Of a DNA stretch of 64,000 nt, positions 36,319 to 46,433 are shown piece after piece. The stretch comes from Pseudoalteromonas sp. A601 (GTDB lineage: Bacteria > Pseudomonadota > Gammaproteobacteria > Enterobacterales > Alteromonadaceae). The number at the start of each line of letters is the position of its first letter. The stretch's first letter is position 1. The notes beneath the pieces were generated by a model. That model worked only from the letters and a program-made list of their open reading frames with translations. It made no database searches and was not told the origin of the DNA. The translations under genes were made by a program, and so were the position numbers. The DNA lies in the NCBI RefSeq assembly GCF_002165575.1, contig NZ_MXQF01000009.1, positions 62,001 to 126,000 of the forward strand, in the 5' to 3' direction.

Positions 36319-36894
36319 TCAACTCCGCTCATTTTTTAATGTTGATTTACTAATAACATTACGTACTACTGGCTCAAGGCTTTTTAAGCCCCAGTTTTTT
36401 CCCTCACCAATGGAAGCCTCTACATCTTGGCCGCTTTCATAAGCTGCAATAGCCATTAACGCACCGACTCGATTGCTACTAGCACAATGAACTAACACAG
36501 CCTCCCCTTTTTTCTGCGCCAAAAACTGCGTTAATAACCGCGCATTCTCCACATTGATGTCTTTAACACCTGTAATAGGTAGCGCGACATAATTCATATT
36601 TAAGCTGTTAACCAGTGCTTTTTCATCCCAATCTTGTTCACTTTGCCCACGCAGGTTAATTACATGCTTAATGCCTTCATGCGCTAATGCCTTAAACTGT
36701 TCAATGCTTGGCTGCGCTGCTGAATATACGTGCCCTGCATGGGGTGTTAAATTAGCGACACCAATATTGTCAATTGCTTGAAAATTAGCTGGCACTGACG
36801 AGCCAACACTTGCCTGCTCTTTAGCTACAGCATAAGCGGCATTAGATAAGGATAATAAAAGTAAACTTGTGCAAAATTGCTTTATACGTTTCAT
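36319..36894 (-). CDS. Exported protein tyrosine / dual-specificity phosphatase-like protein
   Basis: This 191-residue protein has a signal peptide (about 1-24, cut after AYA) and a cysteine-based phosphatase loop, VHCASSNRVG near residue 142, which fits C-x5-R. HVINLRGQSEQDWDEKALV and the upstream ISVENARLLTQFL-type helix match the DSP-like group annotated as beta-lactamase-hydrolase or tyrosine phosphatase family. The loop ends NRVG in place of the usual (R/K)(S/T)G, so substrate preference may differ from protein phosphotyrosine. It starts 21 bp after the HIT gene and is probably cotranscribed with it. Confidence 0.8.
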   Translation of the reverse strand: MKRIKQFCTSLLLLSLSNAAYAVAKEQASVGSSVPANFQAIDNIGVANLTPHAGHVYSAAQPSIEQFKALAHEGIKHVINLRGQSEQDWDEKALVNSLNMNYVALPITGVKDINVENARLLTQFLAQKKGEAVLVHCASSNRVGALMAIAAYESGQDVEASIGEGKNWGLKSLEPVVRNVISKSTLKNERS

Positions 36895-36915
36895 ATAACT
36901 CTCAAAGGTACGTCG

Positions 36916-37320
36916 TTAAGAATGATTAAAAACAGCCTTCAATTGCGCTAACTGCTCGCTTGAGTATGGCTTGGCTGGATTTTTACCCCATACAGGTGCA
37001 GGCCACGCAGCATCCGTTTTATAACGGGCAATATGATGGATATGCAACTGTGGCACCATATTCCCCAGTGCTGCAACATTGAGCTTATCTGGGGAGAAAA
37101 CATCTTGTAGCAAACGGCTCAACTTAGCCGACTCTTGCATTAAAAGGAGTTGATCAGCTTCACTTAAATCAATATTTTCTTTTAAACCCATTTTGCGCGG
37201 CACTAAAATAAACCAAGGGTATTGACTGTCATTCATTAGCAACACTTTACAAAGTGGCCAGTCAGTAACCTCTATACAGTCTCGAGTAAGCTCAGGGGCT
37301 AATACAAATTCAGCTGTCAT
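36916..37320 (-). CDS. HIT domain protein
   Basis: This 134-residue cytoplasmic protein is a histidine-triad nucleotide hydrolase. The triad region reads PQLHIHHIARYKTDAAWPAPVWG near residue 95, the form seen in proteobacterial HIT proteins annotated as diadenosine tetraphosphate hydrolase-like. These enzymes split dinucleoside polyphosphates or nucleotide adducts. The substrate here is not fixed. It is the first gene of a two-gene unit with the phosphatase and is divergent from the S9 peptidase gene. Confidence 0.9.
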   Translation of the reverse strand: MTAEFVLAPELTRDCIEVTDWPLCKVLLMNDSQYPWFILVPRKMGLKENIDLSEADQLLLMQESAKLSRLLQDVFSPDKLNVAALGNMVPQLHIHHIARYKTDAAWPAPVWGKNPAKPYSSEQLAQLKAVFNHS

Positions 37321-37432
37321 TTTAATCCTCTTCTATTTAACTTGCTATGTCATAACTTTAAAGCATTTAGTTGCAGTTGCCCACGCTTGGCTTTACCATC
37401 AGGCCAGTTTTTATTCGAGCGAAGGTAAATAC

Positions 37433-39658
37433 GTGTTAAAAAAAATCAAACACCTCTCATGGGCCCTACCCTTAGTGGCTAGCGCTGTTACAGTACAAGC
37501 GAAGCCGCTTTCACTAGAACGGATTTTTGACGATCCTAGCTTAGCTGGTAAAGCGCCTGTACAACTTAAGTTTTCACCTGATGGTAGCCGTGTTACTTAT
37601 CTGCAAGGTAAAACCGATGATTATAACCGTTACGATTTATGGGAATACAATTTAAAAGATAATAAAAACCGTCTTTTAGTGGATTCTGCACAGTTATTTT
37701 CTGGCCCTGAAAACCTCTCAGACGAAGAAAAAGCCCGCCGTGAACGCCAACGTATTTTTGGTAAAGGTATTTTAGAATACAAATGGTCAAAAGATGGTAA
37801 AGCCTTACTTTTCCCTCTCAATGGTGACCTTTATTATTACGATTTAGCATCAGCAAAAAGCCGTAAATTAACCAATACCGACGCATTTGAAACCGATGCC
37901 CGCTTTTCGCCAAAAGGTAATTTTGTCTCATTTATTCGTGAACAAAACTTATATGCGCTTAACCTTGAAACAGGTGAAGAAATTCAACTGAGCAAAGATG
38001 GCGGTGGCGTAATTAAAAACGGCATGGCTGAATTTGTCGCGCAAGAAGAAATGGGCCGTATGACTGGCTATTGGTGGGCAGGCGATGAGTCTAAAATTGC
38101 CTTCACCCGAATTGACGAAAGCCCTGTAAAAGAAGCTATTCGCAACGAGATTTACGCTGATGAAGTAAAACTCTTTAACCAACGCTACCCGTTTACTGGC
38201 ACTAACAACGTTAAAATTCAACTCGGTGTAGTAAAAATCAATAACCAGCAAACTGATTGGGTTGATTTAGGTAAAAATGAAGACATTTACATCGCCCGTG
38301 CTAAATGGTTAGAAGATGACAAAACTTTATCTTATCAATGGCAAAACCGTTCACAACATAAATTAGAGCTGCGCTTTTATAATAGCCAAAATAAAGAGCA
38401 AAAAGTCGCACTCACTGAAACGAGTGACACTTGGCTTAATCTACATTTTGATTTGCAATTTTTAAAAGACAAAAAGCATTTTGTCTGGGCGTCTGAGCGC
38501 GATGGCTTCAAACACCTTTATTTATATCGTACCAACGGTAAGCTTATCCGCAAAATAACCTCTGGTGATTGGGTTGTAGATAGCCTAAAAGGTATTGATG
38601 AGAAAAAAGGTATTGTTTACTTTGCAGGGCGTAAAGATACGCCACTTGAAAGCCATTTATACAGCACGCCACTATTCAAAAAAGGCGATATCAAACGTAT
38701 CACTGAGCAAGGTGCTTATCATAAAGTCGTTATGGCCAAAGACAGCAAAACCTTTATTGATAATAGCTCGTCGGTCAATCAGCCTAATTCAGCTGCACTA
38801 CGTAAAGTAAATGGCGAATTTATTACTTGGCTTGAACAAAATAAGTTAGATAAAAACCACCCACTTACTCCTTACCTTGATGATTTAGCCAAACCTGAAT
38901 ACGGTACATTGACAGCAGAAGACGGCCAAGTCATGCACTACCGTTTGTTCAAGCCTGCAACAGTGAATAATGGTAAGAAACACCCAGTACTTGTGAACGT
39001 ATACGGTGGCCCACACGCTCAACGTGTTACTAACAGCTGGCGTAGTAAAAACTTATACTTTCAATACATGGCCCAACAAGGTTACGTGGTATTTCAACTC
39101 GATAACCGCGGTTCTTACAACCGAGGTAAAAAGTTTGAAGACGCAATCTACAAACATTTAGGTGTGGTAGAAGTAGCAGATCAAATCAAGGGCGTTGAAT
39201 TTTTACGTACACTTGATTATGTTGATCCACAACGTATAGGTATATATGGCCACAGTTACGGTGGATACATGGCATTAATGACTATGTTTAAAGCCGGCGA
39301 CTACTTTCAAGCAGGTGTCTCTGGTGCGCCAGTTACTGACTGGGCTCTTTATGACACCCATTACACAGAGCGTTATTTATCGCACCCAGACACTAACGCA
39401 AAAGGTTACACCGACAGTGCTGTGTTCCCTTATGCTGATGGTTTAAAAGGCCCATTAATGATTTATCATGGTATGGCTGATGACAACGTATTATTTACTC
39501 ACGCGACTAAGTTATTTAAGCAGCTGCAAGATAATGAAAAACAGTTCGAAATGATGACTTACCCAGGCTCAAAGCACAGCTTACGTGGTAAACAAGTACA
39601 GACTCATTTACATCAAACCATAACTAACTTCTTTAATCGTCATTTTGAAGTTAAATAA
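37433..39658 (+). CDS. S9 family peptidase (dipeptidyl peptidase IV-type)
   Basis: This 741-residue exported serine peptidase begins at GTG after an AAGGT box and has a signal peptide ending near VQAKP. The N-terminal beta-propeller (about 45-480) includes the DPP IV signature EFVAQEEMGRMTGYWW with the glutamate pair that holds the substrate amino group. The alpha/beta-hydrolase domain carries Ser608 (GHSYGGY), Asp683 (HGMADDN) and His715 (SKHSLRG). It should release X-Pro or X-Ala dipeptides from peptide N-termini in the periplasm. It is monocistronic and ends at a strong terminator. Confidence 0.95.
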   Translation: MLKKIKHLSWALPLVASAVTVQAKPLSLERIFDDPSLAGKAPVQLKFSPDGSRVTYLQGKTDDYNRYDLWEYNLKDNKNRLLVDSAQLFSGPENLSDEEKARRERQRIFGKGILEYKWSKDGKALLFPLNGDLYYYDLASAKSRKLTNTDAFETDARFSPKGNFVSFIREQNLYALNLETGEEIQLSKDGGGVIKNGMAEFVAQEEMGRMTGYWWAGDESKIAFTRIDESPVKEAIRNEIYADEVKLFNQRYPFTGTNNVKIQLGVVKINNQQTDWVDLGKNEDIYIARAKWLEDDKTLSYQWQNRSQHKLELRFYNSQNKEQKVALTETSDTWLNLHFDLQFLKDKKHFVWASERDGFKHLYLYRTNGKLIRKITSGDWVVDSLKGIDEKKGIVYFAGRKDTPLESHLYSTPLFKKGDIKRITEQGAYHKVVMAKDSKTFIDNSSSVNQPNSAALRKVNGEFITWLEQNKLDKNHPLTPYLDDLAKPEYGTLTAEDGQVMHYRLFKPATVNNGKKHPVLVNVYGGPHAQRVTNSWRSKNLYFQYMAQQGYVVFQLDNRGSYNRGKKFEDAIYKHLGVVEVADQIKGVEFLRTLDYVDPQRIGIYGHSYGGYMALMTMFKAGDYFQAGVSGAPVTDWALYDTHYTERYLSHPDTNAKGYTDSAVFPYADGLKGPLMIYHGMADDNVLFTHATKLFKQLQDNEKQFEMMTYPGSKHSLRGKQVQTHLHQTITNFFNRHFEVK

Positions 39659-39686
39659 GTTGCTGTATTAGAATAATTTTTAGGCT

Positions 39687-39717
39687 AAAGGCTGATTGCA
39701 AAATCAGCCTTTTTTTT
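39687..39717 (+). terminator. Intrinsic terminator after the S9 peptidase
   Basis: AAAGGCTGATT pairs with AATCAGCCTTT around a four-base loop and is followed by a run of T. It lies 28 bases after the stop codon. Confidence 0.92.
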
Positions 39718-39844
39718 GGTCATTTAAAATATTTATCACGTCATTAATTTTCATTATTTATGTTTAGCAAGTTCCTAGATTTATTGTCTTTTTTTACTAC
39801 GCTTAATAGATATTCGGAACATCAGCACACATTGAGGAATACCT

Positions 39845-41482
39845 ATGTCGTACCTTCGTCGCTTTACAATCTTTCAGCGCTTAGCCCTATTGGTTTGTGT
39901 TGTCGTGATAGGCTTACTTTTTTTAAGCATCACAACATTAACTCAGCAATATAGTTCACTAAAAGAAGAGCAACATACAAAAACTAAAAACCTGGTTGAA
40001 TCAGCCCATAGCATTATTACCCACTTTTATGAATTACAGCAAAATGGCGAATTAACCCTGCAGCAAGCTAAACAACAAGCACTTAGCACGATTGCTGCAC
40101 TGCGTTACGACAATAATAACTATTTTTGGATAAACGATTACCAACCTGCAATGATCATGCATCCTTTTAAACCTGAACTTAATGGTAAATCGTTAAGTAA
40201 TAATAAAGATCCTGACGGTACTTTATTATTTGTCGATATGGTTAACATCGTCAAAAAACAAGGTGAAGGCATGATCCCTTATAAATGGCCAAAGCCTGGT
40301 AAAGATGAGCCAGTTGATAAAATCGCTTACGTAAAAGGGTTTTCACAATGGCAGTGGATTATAGGTTCAGGTGTTTATATAGATACCATAGATGAAGCAT
40401 TTGCTCACCTACGTAATTTAGTTATTCTAAATGCAGCCATTATTATTGCGATATTAATTGGCCTAAGCTATTTAATAGCACGCAGTATTTTACTACCAAC
40501 TCAACTTGCTGCCGACATGATGAAAGATATATCACAAGGTGAAGGAGACTTAACGCAAACCTTAGATGAAGATGGAAATGATGAAGTATCTCGGCTTTCT
40601 CGCTACTTTAATTTATACACAAAAAAAATGCGTGAATCACTTAAGCACGTTGCGCAAAACGCCCATGACGTAAACCAATATGCCCATAATGTAGATGATG
40701 CTAGCAAAACCAATCATTCGTTTATTGAATTGCAAAATGATAGTTCAACCCAAGTTGCCGCAGCCATGGAGCAAATGACTCATCAGATACATGATGTTAG
40801 CCGTAACGCTGAGGCCGCTGAGCATGCAGCTGTAGACGCGGCTAGCAACGCATCTGAGGGTAAAAATGTTGTGGCCCAAACAATTAAGGCAATTGAAACA
40901 CTCTCTAAAAATATTGAAACCGTAAGCCAAGTAACGGCTGATCTGGCCCAAGAAAGTAACAACATAGGATCAGTACTTGATGTGATCCGCGGTATTGCCG
41001 AGCAAACAAACCTACTTGCTTTAAATGCGGCAATTGAAGCTGCACGAGCGGGTGAGCAAGGTCGAGGGTTTGCAGTTGTCGCGGATGAAGTGCGTACCCT
41101 TGCTAGTCGTACCGGTAAAAGTACTGATGAAATTCAAACGATGATCGCAAAACTACAGAAAGGCGCACAAGCGGCTGTTGATGCTGTTACTGCAAGTCAG
41201 CAACTTTCTAGTAGTACTGTAGAACAAGCAGGTACAGCAAATAGTTCATTAACTGAAATAGAACGATTAGTAACTATTATTACCGATATGAACGGCCAAA
41301 TAGCACGCGCTACTGAGCAACAGTCTAGTGCAGCAGATGAGGTAAATTTACGTATTAATGAATTATCGCAATCAACAGAGCAATCACTGTCAAACACCGC
41401 ACAACTTGCTAATGCGAGCGATAACTTAAAACACAGCAGCCAAGAACTAACCGACGTAGTGAATCGTTTTAAATTAGATTAA
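39845..41482 (+). CDS. Methyl-accepting chemotaxis protein with single Cache domain
   Basis: This 545-residue chemoreceptor has a membrane segment near residues 12-32 and a periplasmic sCache domain of about 150 residues, shown by [25 protein letters not shown] and [20 protein letters not shown] second segment follows near 195-217, then HAMP and the cytoplasmic signalling domain. The hairpin tip is intact: [38 protein letters not shown], read across residues about 379-417. Such Cache receptors usually sense small carboxylic acids. There is no C-terminal NWETF-type tether. It is a single gene ending at a bidirectional terminator. Confidence 0.95.
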   Translation: MSYLRRFTIFQRLALLVCVVVIGLLFLSITTLTQQYSSLKEEQHTKTKNLVESAHSIITHFYELQQNGELTLQQAKQQALSTIAALRYDNNNYFWINDYQPAMIMHPFKPELNGKSLSNNKDPDGTLLFVDMVNIVKKQGEGMIPYKWPKPGKDEPVDKIAYVKGFSQWQWIIGSGVYIDTIDEAFAHLRNLVILNAAIIIAILIGLSYLIARSILLPTQLAADMMKDISQGEGDLTQTLDEDGNDEVSRLSRYFNLYTKKMRESLKHVAQNAHDVNQYAHNVDDASKTNHSFIELQNDSSTQVAAAMEQMTHQIHDVSRNAEAAEHAAVDAASNASEGKNVVAQTIKAIETLSKNIETVSQVTADLAQESNNIGSVLDVIRGIAEQTNLLALNAAIEAARAGEQGRGFAVVADEVRTLASRTGKSTDEIQTMIAKLQKGAQAAVDAVTASQQLSSSTVEQAGTANSSLTEIERLVTIITDMNGQIARATEQQSSAADEVNLRINELSQSTEQSLSNTAQLANASDNLKHSSQELTDVVNRFKLD

Positions 41483-41498
41483 CCACGGCTCAAACAAT

Positions 41499-41533
41499 AA
41501 AAAGCCCCGCCAATTTAATTAGCAGGGCTTTTT
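41499..41533. terminator. Bidirectional terminator between the chemoreceptor and the M17 peptidase
   Basis: AAAAAGCCC at 41499-41507 pairs with GGGCTTTTT at 41525-41533, between converging genes. Confidence 0.85.
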
Positions 41534-41547
41534 ATTTAGCATTTAGG

Positions 41548-43071
41548 TTACAAGCAGTAACGAGCAAATAGACTACTTAAACCTGCGGCTTTTGGCTTAC
41601 CATGTTGCCAATCGCCGCCTTCAACGCCACTGCCGGCAATATCCATATGCACATACGGTAAAGGTTGTGCGGATTCAGAGCCATGCTTATCAAGACCACC
41701 AACAACGGCTAAAAATGCCATTGGGAACTGATGACCACGAGCTGTAACTGCTGATGCTGCGTTATTACTTGAAAGCACGTCATCGGCCAATGTACGCGGT
41801 TTAATAAAGTCATAGTCTTCACGACGACTACGCGATACTTCTGCACCATCTGCCCATAGATCGCCACAATCAGCCAGTTTACGTGATACATTTGTCGCAC
41901 GTGCTGGGCCATTTTCAACATAAGCACTGTATGGACCCATAGCTCTCGCTGCGTGACCGGTTAAAGTTGCCACAGTGAAAAGCTCAGGATTCACCTCGTT
42001 TTTAGCAAGGTCTTTCATCTCACTGAGTAAATCACCCATCGCTAGACGGCCTTCAGCATCGGTATTACCGATGCGTACACGCACGCCTTCACGACTGGTG
42101 ATTATTTCATCTGGCACAAAGCAATCTGAACCAATTGAGTTACGAACCACAGCTAAATAAGCAATGACTTTAACGCCTTTAGGTTGAAAGTCTGCAACTG
42201 ATTTCATAAACCCAGCAACTGATGCTGCACCGCCTTTATCACGGCTCATGCCCGCCATAAAGCCACCAACTTTTAAATCAGCACCGCCGGTGTCGTACAC
42301 CAAGCCTTTACCAACGAACATTAAAGTACGCTTTACTTCACCTTCAGGAACGTACTCTAGTTTAACAACCCGAGGATGATGACGCTCAACTGCATACGAT
42401 GCGCGTGCCACAGTACTCATCATTGGATAATCTTTATCAATGGTAGCAATATCCGCAATCACTTCAACATTAACGCTAGAGTCTTTAAATAACTCGACGC
42501 AGTAATCTGCAAAGCGTGGCGGCGCCATGCGCTCAGGCTCAGTACCACATAGGTCTCGCGCAGCGTATTGCCCTGCAGCAATAGCATTCACCGCTTTTAT
42601 TGTTTGTTCATTCGCGCCAAATAAGGCAATTTGTGTAATAGGCTCAATACTTTCGCCATGGAATTCTCGTGCTTCAAGTGGCTGCCATAATGCTTGGCAA
42701 GCGCCTAAATAAGCCACTTCTAATGCGTATTGATAACGACTATCTTGGCTTGCTTGCGGCAAAAATATCGCTGGTTTTTTACTTCCCGAGGTTTTGGCTT
42801 CGTTAATTGCTAATTTAGCAGCATCAAAATAACGACGTACGTCGTCATAATCACGGTTTAACGGACCTGTAGGCGCTAAAATTACACGTTTAGACTCTAC
42901 AACAAGCAGTGTAACTTGCTTACCGATACGTGCATCAACAGCCATTTGAGCGTTAATTGCCTTGCTCAAATTAGGATCGTCTAGCTGTGAAAAGTCATCT
43001 GCAATAATAATAAGCGCATCATGTTTTGCGTTATCTAATTGCGGGGCTGCAACTGCATGCGGATATGCCAT
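41548..43071 (-). CDS. M17 leucyl aminopeptidase family protein
   Basis: I start at MAYPHAVAAPQLDNAK (ATG at 43071), since the only in-frame start further out is a TTG. The protein has 507 residues. The catalytic half shows VGKGLVYDTGGADLK, with KGLxYDTGG and the metal lysine, the SRDKGGAASVAGFM segment, and the signature NTDAEGRLAMGDLL (Asp and Glu metal ligands). M17 enzymes are hexameric two-metal exopeptidases that free N-terminal residues. It lies 127 bp downstream of the CstA-like gene. A terminator-shaped hairpin ends directly at its start codon and hides its ribosome binding site. Confidence 0.92.
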   Translation of the reverse strand: MAYPHAVAAPQLDNAKHDALIIIADDFSQLDDPNLSKAINAQMAVDARIGKQVTLLVVESKRVILAPTGPLNRDYDDVRRYFDAAKLAINEAKTSGSKKPAIFLPQASQDSRYQYALEVAYLGACQALWQPLEAREFHGESIEPITQIALFGANEQTIKAVNAIAAGQYAARDLCGTEPERMAPPRFADYCVELFKDSSVNVEVIADIATIDKDYPMMSTVARASYAVERHHPRVVKLEYVPEGEVKRTLMFVGKGLVYDTGGADLKVGGFMAGMSRDKGGAASVAGFMKSVADFQPKGVKVIAYLAVVRNSIGSDCFVPDEIITSREGVRVRIGNTDAEGRLAMGDLLSEMKDLAKNEVNPELFTVATLTGHAARAMGPYSAYVENGPARATNVSRKLADCGDLWADGAEVSRSRREDYDFIKPRTLADDVLSSNNAASAVTARGHQFPMAFLAVVGGLDKHGSESAQPLPYVHMDIAGSGVEGGDWQHGKPKAAGLSSLFARYCL

Positions 43072-43077
43072 AAAAAA

Positions 43078-43107
43078 AGGTCCTGTTGTCAAAAAAGCTC
43101 AGGACCT
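43078..43107 (-). promoter_or_regulatory. Terminator-like hairpin touching the start of the M17 gene
   Basis: On the minus strand AGGTCCTG (43107-43100) pairs with CAGGACCT (43085-43078) around a 14-base loop, then seven T and the ATG. The AGGA needed for translation lies in the 3' arm. The same element could terminate cstA read-through and sequester the ribosome binding site. Confidence 0.65.
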
Positions 43108-43172
43108 TATTATCATTTATTTGACTACCTATTGCCAGCTCAGTGCGATGAGATAAAACACCACTGGCAACT

Positions 43173-43193
43173 TGGCATTACAGTGTAATGCCA
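43173..43193. repeat. Perfect palindrome after the CstA-like gene
   Basis: TGGCATTACA-G-TGTAATGCCA has ten-base arms. It lies six bases past the CstA stop and is not followed by a T run. It may be an mRNA end-protecting hairpin or a protein site. Confidence 0.6.
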
Positions 43194-43198
43194 CATTA

Positions 43199-44881
43199 CT
43201 ATTCGCTTTTTGGCGGGTTATTCTCGCGTCGGTGCTTCGCTATCACAGACCATGCTTCAAGCATCACCAGTACACTAATCACAAGCACTACAACATCTAG
43301 TGTAACGAGTAACCAATTACCTTGTTGGTAATATTCACCTAACTTAATAACACCAGCAAAAAATGCCATAACTAATACAAAGCTCATTGGGATTAAAGTG
43401 TATTTCGCTGGCCGATTAGCCTTTATCAACATCACTGAAATAACCAGTAAGGTTAAACTAGCAAGAATCTGATTAGTTGAGCCAAACAATGGCCAAATAA
43501 TCATTCCTCCACTACCACTGGCACCACCAGCCCCAAAGGCTAATAGCAGGCAACTTAACACTGCAATTAGGGTGGCAACAATGCCATTTTTAATGACTTT
43601 AATATTATAAATATCACCCCATTCTTGGATGATATAGCGCTGCAAGCGCACACCTGAGTCCATCGTAGTGCCAGCAAATAACACCACCATCACCGCAAGC
43701 AATGTAGAGGCTATTTCATTTGAAATCCCCCAGCCGCTTTCTATTAAGTTTGCGCCACCATTTACAAACGCCCCAACACTACCAGCTCCTAGATGGCTAT
43801 ATATTTCATGCCATTCCTCTGGAGACATAGCCAGTGCAACGCCACTAACGGCAACTAACGTGATAAGCGCAAGCATTCCCTCACCCACCGCTCCTAAATA
43901 ACCGACAAAACGACCGTCGGTTTCTTTGTTAAGTTGTTTAGAACTGGTACCCGATGACACAATGCCATGAAATCCAGATACTGCACCGCAGGCAATGGTC
44001 ACAAATAACAGCGGAATAATACTAGGAGTATCAATAGCAGTTTGGGTATTGAATGCCGGCGCTGTGATGTCAGGCATAGAAACAAACACTGCGCCATATA
44101 ACAGCACTAACCCCACCAGCAATTGCATGCCGTTAATAAAATCACGGGGTTGCAATAGCATCCAAACAGGTAACAACGACGCTATCGCTGCATATACAAA
44201 TAAAATAATGATCCAATTAGCATTTGCACTCAAACCAAATAGCTCATCTGGTAGGCTAATTGGCATACTGCTACCTAAATAAATGGTGTAGTATAAAATC
44301 CCAACGCCAATAAAACACAGCGGAATAAGCGACACTTTTTTACGTAATAGCTGCCCAATAACTAAAGCCACCACAATTGCTGCCCATGCGGGGAAAACTG
44401 CATTCGGGCTACTGATAAATGATTTCGCGATCACCACACCAAATACTGCATTTACCATTAATAGCACTAAAAATACGACGATCATAAACAAAGCTCGGGT
44501 ACGCTTGCCTATCACACTTTCAGACAATGCCCCCATGGATTTACCTTTGTTACGCGCACTAGCCCACAATGCTCCCATATCATGTACACCAGCAAAAAAG
44601 ATGGTACCAAATACAACCCATAACACTGCGGGCACCCAGCCCCAATAAACGGCAATTGCCGGGCCAACGATTGGCGCAGCACCTGCGACAGAAGTAAAGT
44701 GATGCCCCCAAAGCACCACTTTATTGGTCGGAACAAAATCAACTCCATCTTCAAGCTCATGGGCTGGGGTGACAAAACTGTCATCCATTTTGAAAATCTT
44801 TTCGGCGATAAATTTAGAATAAACAAACCAGCCAAAAAGCATTCCAACCATACCCAGTAGTACAATTACAACTGATTGCAT
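43199..44881 (-). CDS. CstA-family carbon starvation / peptide-pyruvate transporter
   Basis: The start is the ATG at 44881 (MQSVVIVLLGMVGMLFGWF), preceded by AGAGAG; an upstream frame opening at 44950 adds 23 unconserved residues. The 561-residue inner-membrane protein has about 14-16 hydrophobic segments. Family marks are WGHHFTSVAGAAPIVGPAIAVYWGW and GFHGIVSSGTSSKQ. It is shorter than E. coli CstA or BtsT (about 700), as in many marine bacteria. The family imports pyruvate or small peptides. It follows dinB on the same strand. Confidence 0.92.
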   Translation of the reverse strand: MQSVVIVLLGMVGMLFGWFVYSKFIAEKIFKMDDSFVTPAHELEDGVDFVPTNKVVLWGHHFTSVAGAAPIVGPAIAVYWGWVPAVLWVVFGTIFFAGVHDMGALWASARNKGKSMGALSESVIGKRTRALFMIVVFLVLLMVNAVFGVVIAKSFISSPNAVFPAWAAIVVALVIGQLLRKKVSLIPLCFIGVGILYYTIYLGSSMPISLPDELFGLSANANWIIILFVYAAIASLLPVWMLLQPRDFINGMQLLVGLVLLYGAVFVSMPDITAPAFNTQTAIDTPSIIPLLFVTIACGAVSGFHGIVSSGTSSKQLNKETDGRFVGYLGAVGEGMLALITLVAVSGVALAMSPEEWHEIYSHLGAGSVGAFVNGGANLIESGWGISNEIASTLLAVMVVLFAGTTMDSGVRLQRYIIQEWGDIYNIKVIKNGIVATLIAVLSCLLLAFGAGGASGSGGMIIWPLFGSTNQILASLTLLVISVMLIKANRPAKYTLIPMSFVLVMAFFAGVIKLGEYYQQGNWLLVTLDVVVLVISVLVMLEAWSVIAKHRRENNPPKSE

Positions 44882-44959
44882 AGCGTTCTCTCTTATAGTT
44901 AATTGTGTGGTTTTATGTTGTCTACAAGCAGTTATTGCTTTAAATATCACACTATATAA

Positions 44960-45988
44960 TTAGTCTAATATACTTAACTGAAGATGCTGTTGCGGCTCGT
45001 TTTTAACGCCAATACCAATGCCCAAAAGCCTAACGGGTTGTTGGTTACCACGCTGATAAGCTTTGCTCAACAGTTCTGCAAAAATTGCTGTGTCAATTTG
45101 ATGATAGGACTGATCTGCGGATGTCACCACAAAATTAGCAAATTTAACTTTAACGCTGAGCTTGTTTATTCGCTGTTCTAATTGTTGTTTTTGTAATCGG
45201 CGGGTCAACTCTTCAAGCAGTAATGGCAATTGCTCTAAACATTCTTGTAAGCTGGTTTTATTGTACTCATAAGTATGTTCAACACTGAGTGACTTGCGTA
45301 CTCGATCTATTGATACTTGGCCAATATGCAGACCCGCACATTTTTGATAAAGCGACACACCAAAATTACCAACATGTTGCTGCATCCAATTAACGCCTTT
45401 AGCACAGACATCTGCCCCTGTGTATAAGCCTTTTAAATTAAGCTTTTCGAGTGTAACTTTACCTACACCGGGTATTTTCCCTAACGGCAATTGCGCCAAA
45501 AAATCATCAACCTGCTCTGGTAACACCACAAATTGGCCATTGGGCTTGTTCTCATCACTGGCAATTTTGGCAATAAATTTGATCGGTGCAATGCCTGCTG
45601 AAGCAGTTAGTCCTGTGACATTATAAATATCAGCTCTGATCTGCTCAGCCATTAAGGTAGCACTGCCTTTACAAATCGTACTATCGGTTACATCAAGGTA
45701 GGCTTCATCTAAAGAAAGGGGTTCTATTAAATCGGTATAACGTTTAAAAATAGCGCGAATTTGTGTTGAGATTTCTTTATAGACCTGCATACGTCCGGGC
45801 ACGATAACTAAATCAGGGCACAGTTTTTTTGCATGGTAATTAGACATTGCAGAGCGAACACCGTATTGCCTAGCAATATAGTTAGCAGTCGATAACACGC
45901 CTCTACGGCTATTGCCACCAATCGCGAGCGGCACATTCGCAAGGGCAGGATTATCACGCATCTCTACTGCTGCATAAAAGCAATCCAT
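44960..45988 (-). CDS. dinB: DNA polymerase IV, N-terminus missing
   Basis: The frame has 342 codons, and the polymerase body is complete: SLDEAYLDV (Asp94-Glu95 in this count), KIPGVGKVTLEKL for the helix-hairpin-helix, and the little-finger domain. The first codon read is the ATG of the DMDCFYAAVE motif. Normal DinB has eight more residues (M-x-K-I-I-H-V-D), the last being an essential metal-binding aspartate. Here the GAC for that aspartate is present but is preceded in frame by TAA, and the bases before it bear no likeness to KIIHV. The gene therefore seems cut at its 5' end by a rearrangement. The product would lack one catalytic aspartate and be inactive unless rescued. Confidence 0.85.
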   Translation of the reverse strand: MDCFYAAVEMRDNPALANVPLAIGGNSRRGVLSTANYIARQYGVRSAMSNYHAKKLCPDLVIVPGRMQVYKEISTQIRAIFKRYTDLIEPLSLDEAYLDVTDSTICKGSATLMAEQIRADIYNVTGLTASAGIAPIKFIAKIASDENKPNGQFVVLPEQVDDFLAQLPLGKIPGVGKVTLEKLNLKGLYTGADVCAKGVNWMQQHVGNFGVSLYQKCAGLHIGQVSIDRVRKSLSVEHTYEYNKTSLQECLEQLPLLLEELTRRLQKQQLEQRINKLSVKVKFANFVVTSADQSYHQIDTAIFAELLSKAYQRGNQQPVRLLGIGIGVKNEPQQHLQLSILD

Positions 45989-46433
45989 GTCTTATCTAGG
46001 GTTTCCTTTTATCTCGAAGAAATTGACAAGTAAATTAAAATAGTCCTTCCTGATAACAGGCAGCATTTAAATAAAGATATGATCACGACTATAGTTGCAA
46101 TAATCACTATTAATATTCAGAAAACCTACATGCTGATGCTTTCATCATATCCAAATAAAGTAGAACTATCTGTTGATATCAATTATTGAGTTTTAATATC
46201 ATCAATAGCTTCATTAAACGTTTTCCTTTTGTAGGATAGCTATTCAGCTTATTGCAGACATTGGTGTTGAAATAACTTAAGGCCGCTGTATACGAAAGCT
46301 GACATTAAAATCGATGGGTTTCCTAGTTGTTTTAGTGTTCATTAGACGTTGAGCTGCCTTCATATTGGTAGTCAACAAAGCCATCAAAGCGGTCACTGGC
46401 TAAATAAGTTTTTTTCGCACTTCAAACTTGATA
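45989..46433. other. Gene-free junction next to truncated dinB
   Basis: About 445 bp lie between the broken dinB start and the next gene. No frame of useful length, terminator or recognised repeat was found. The segment is AT-rich and unlike the flanking core genes. It likely marks an island or rearrangement boundary. Confidence 0.5.
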
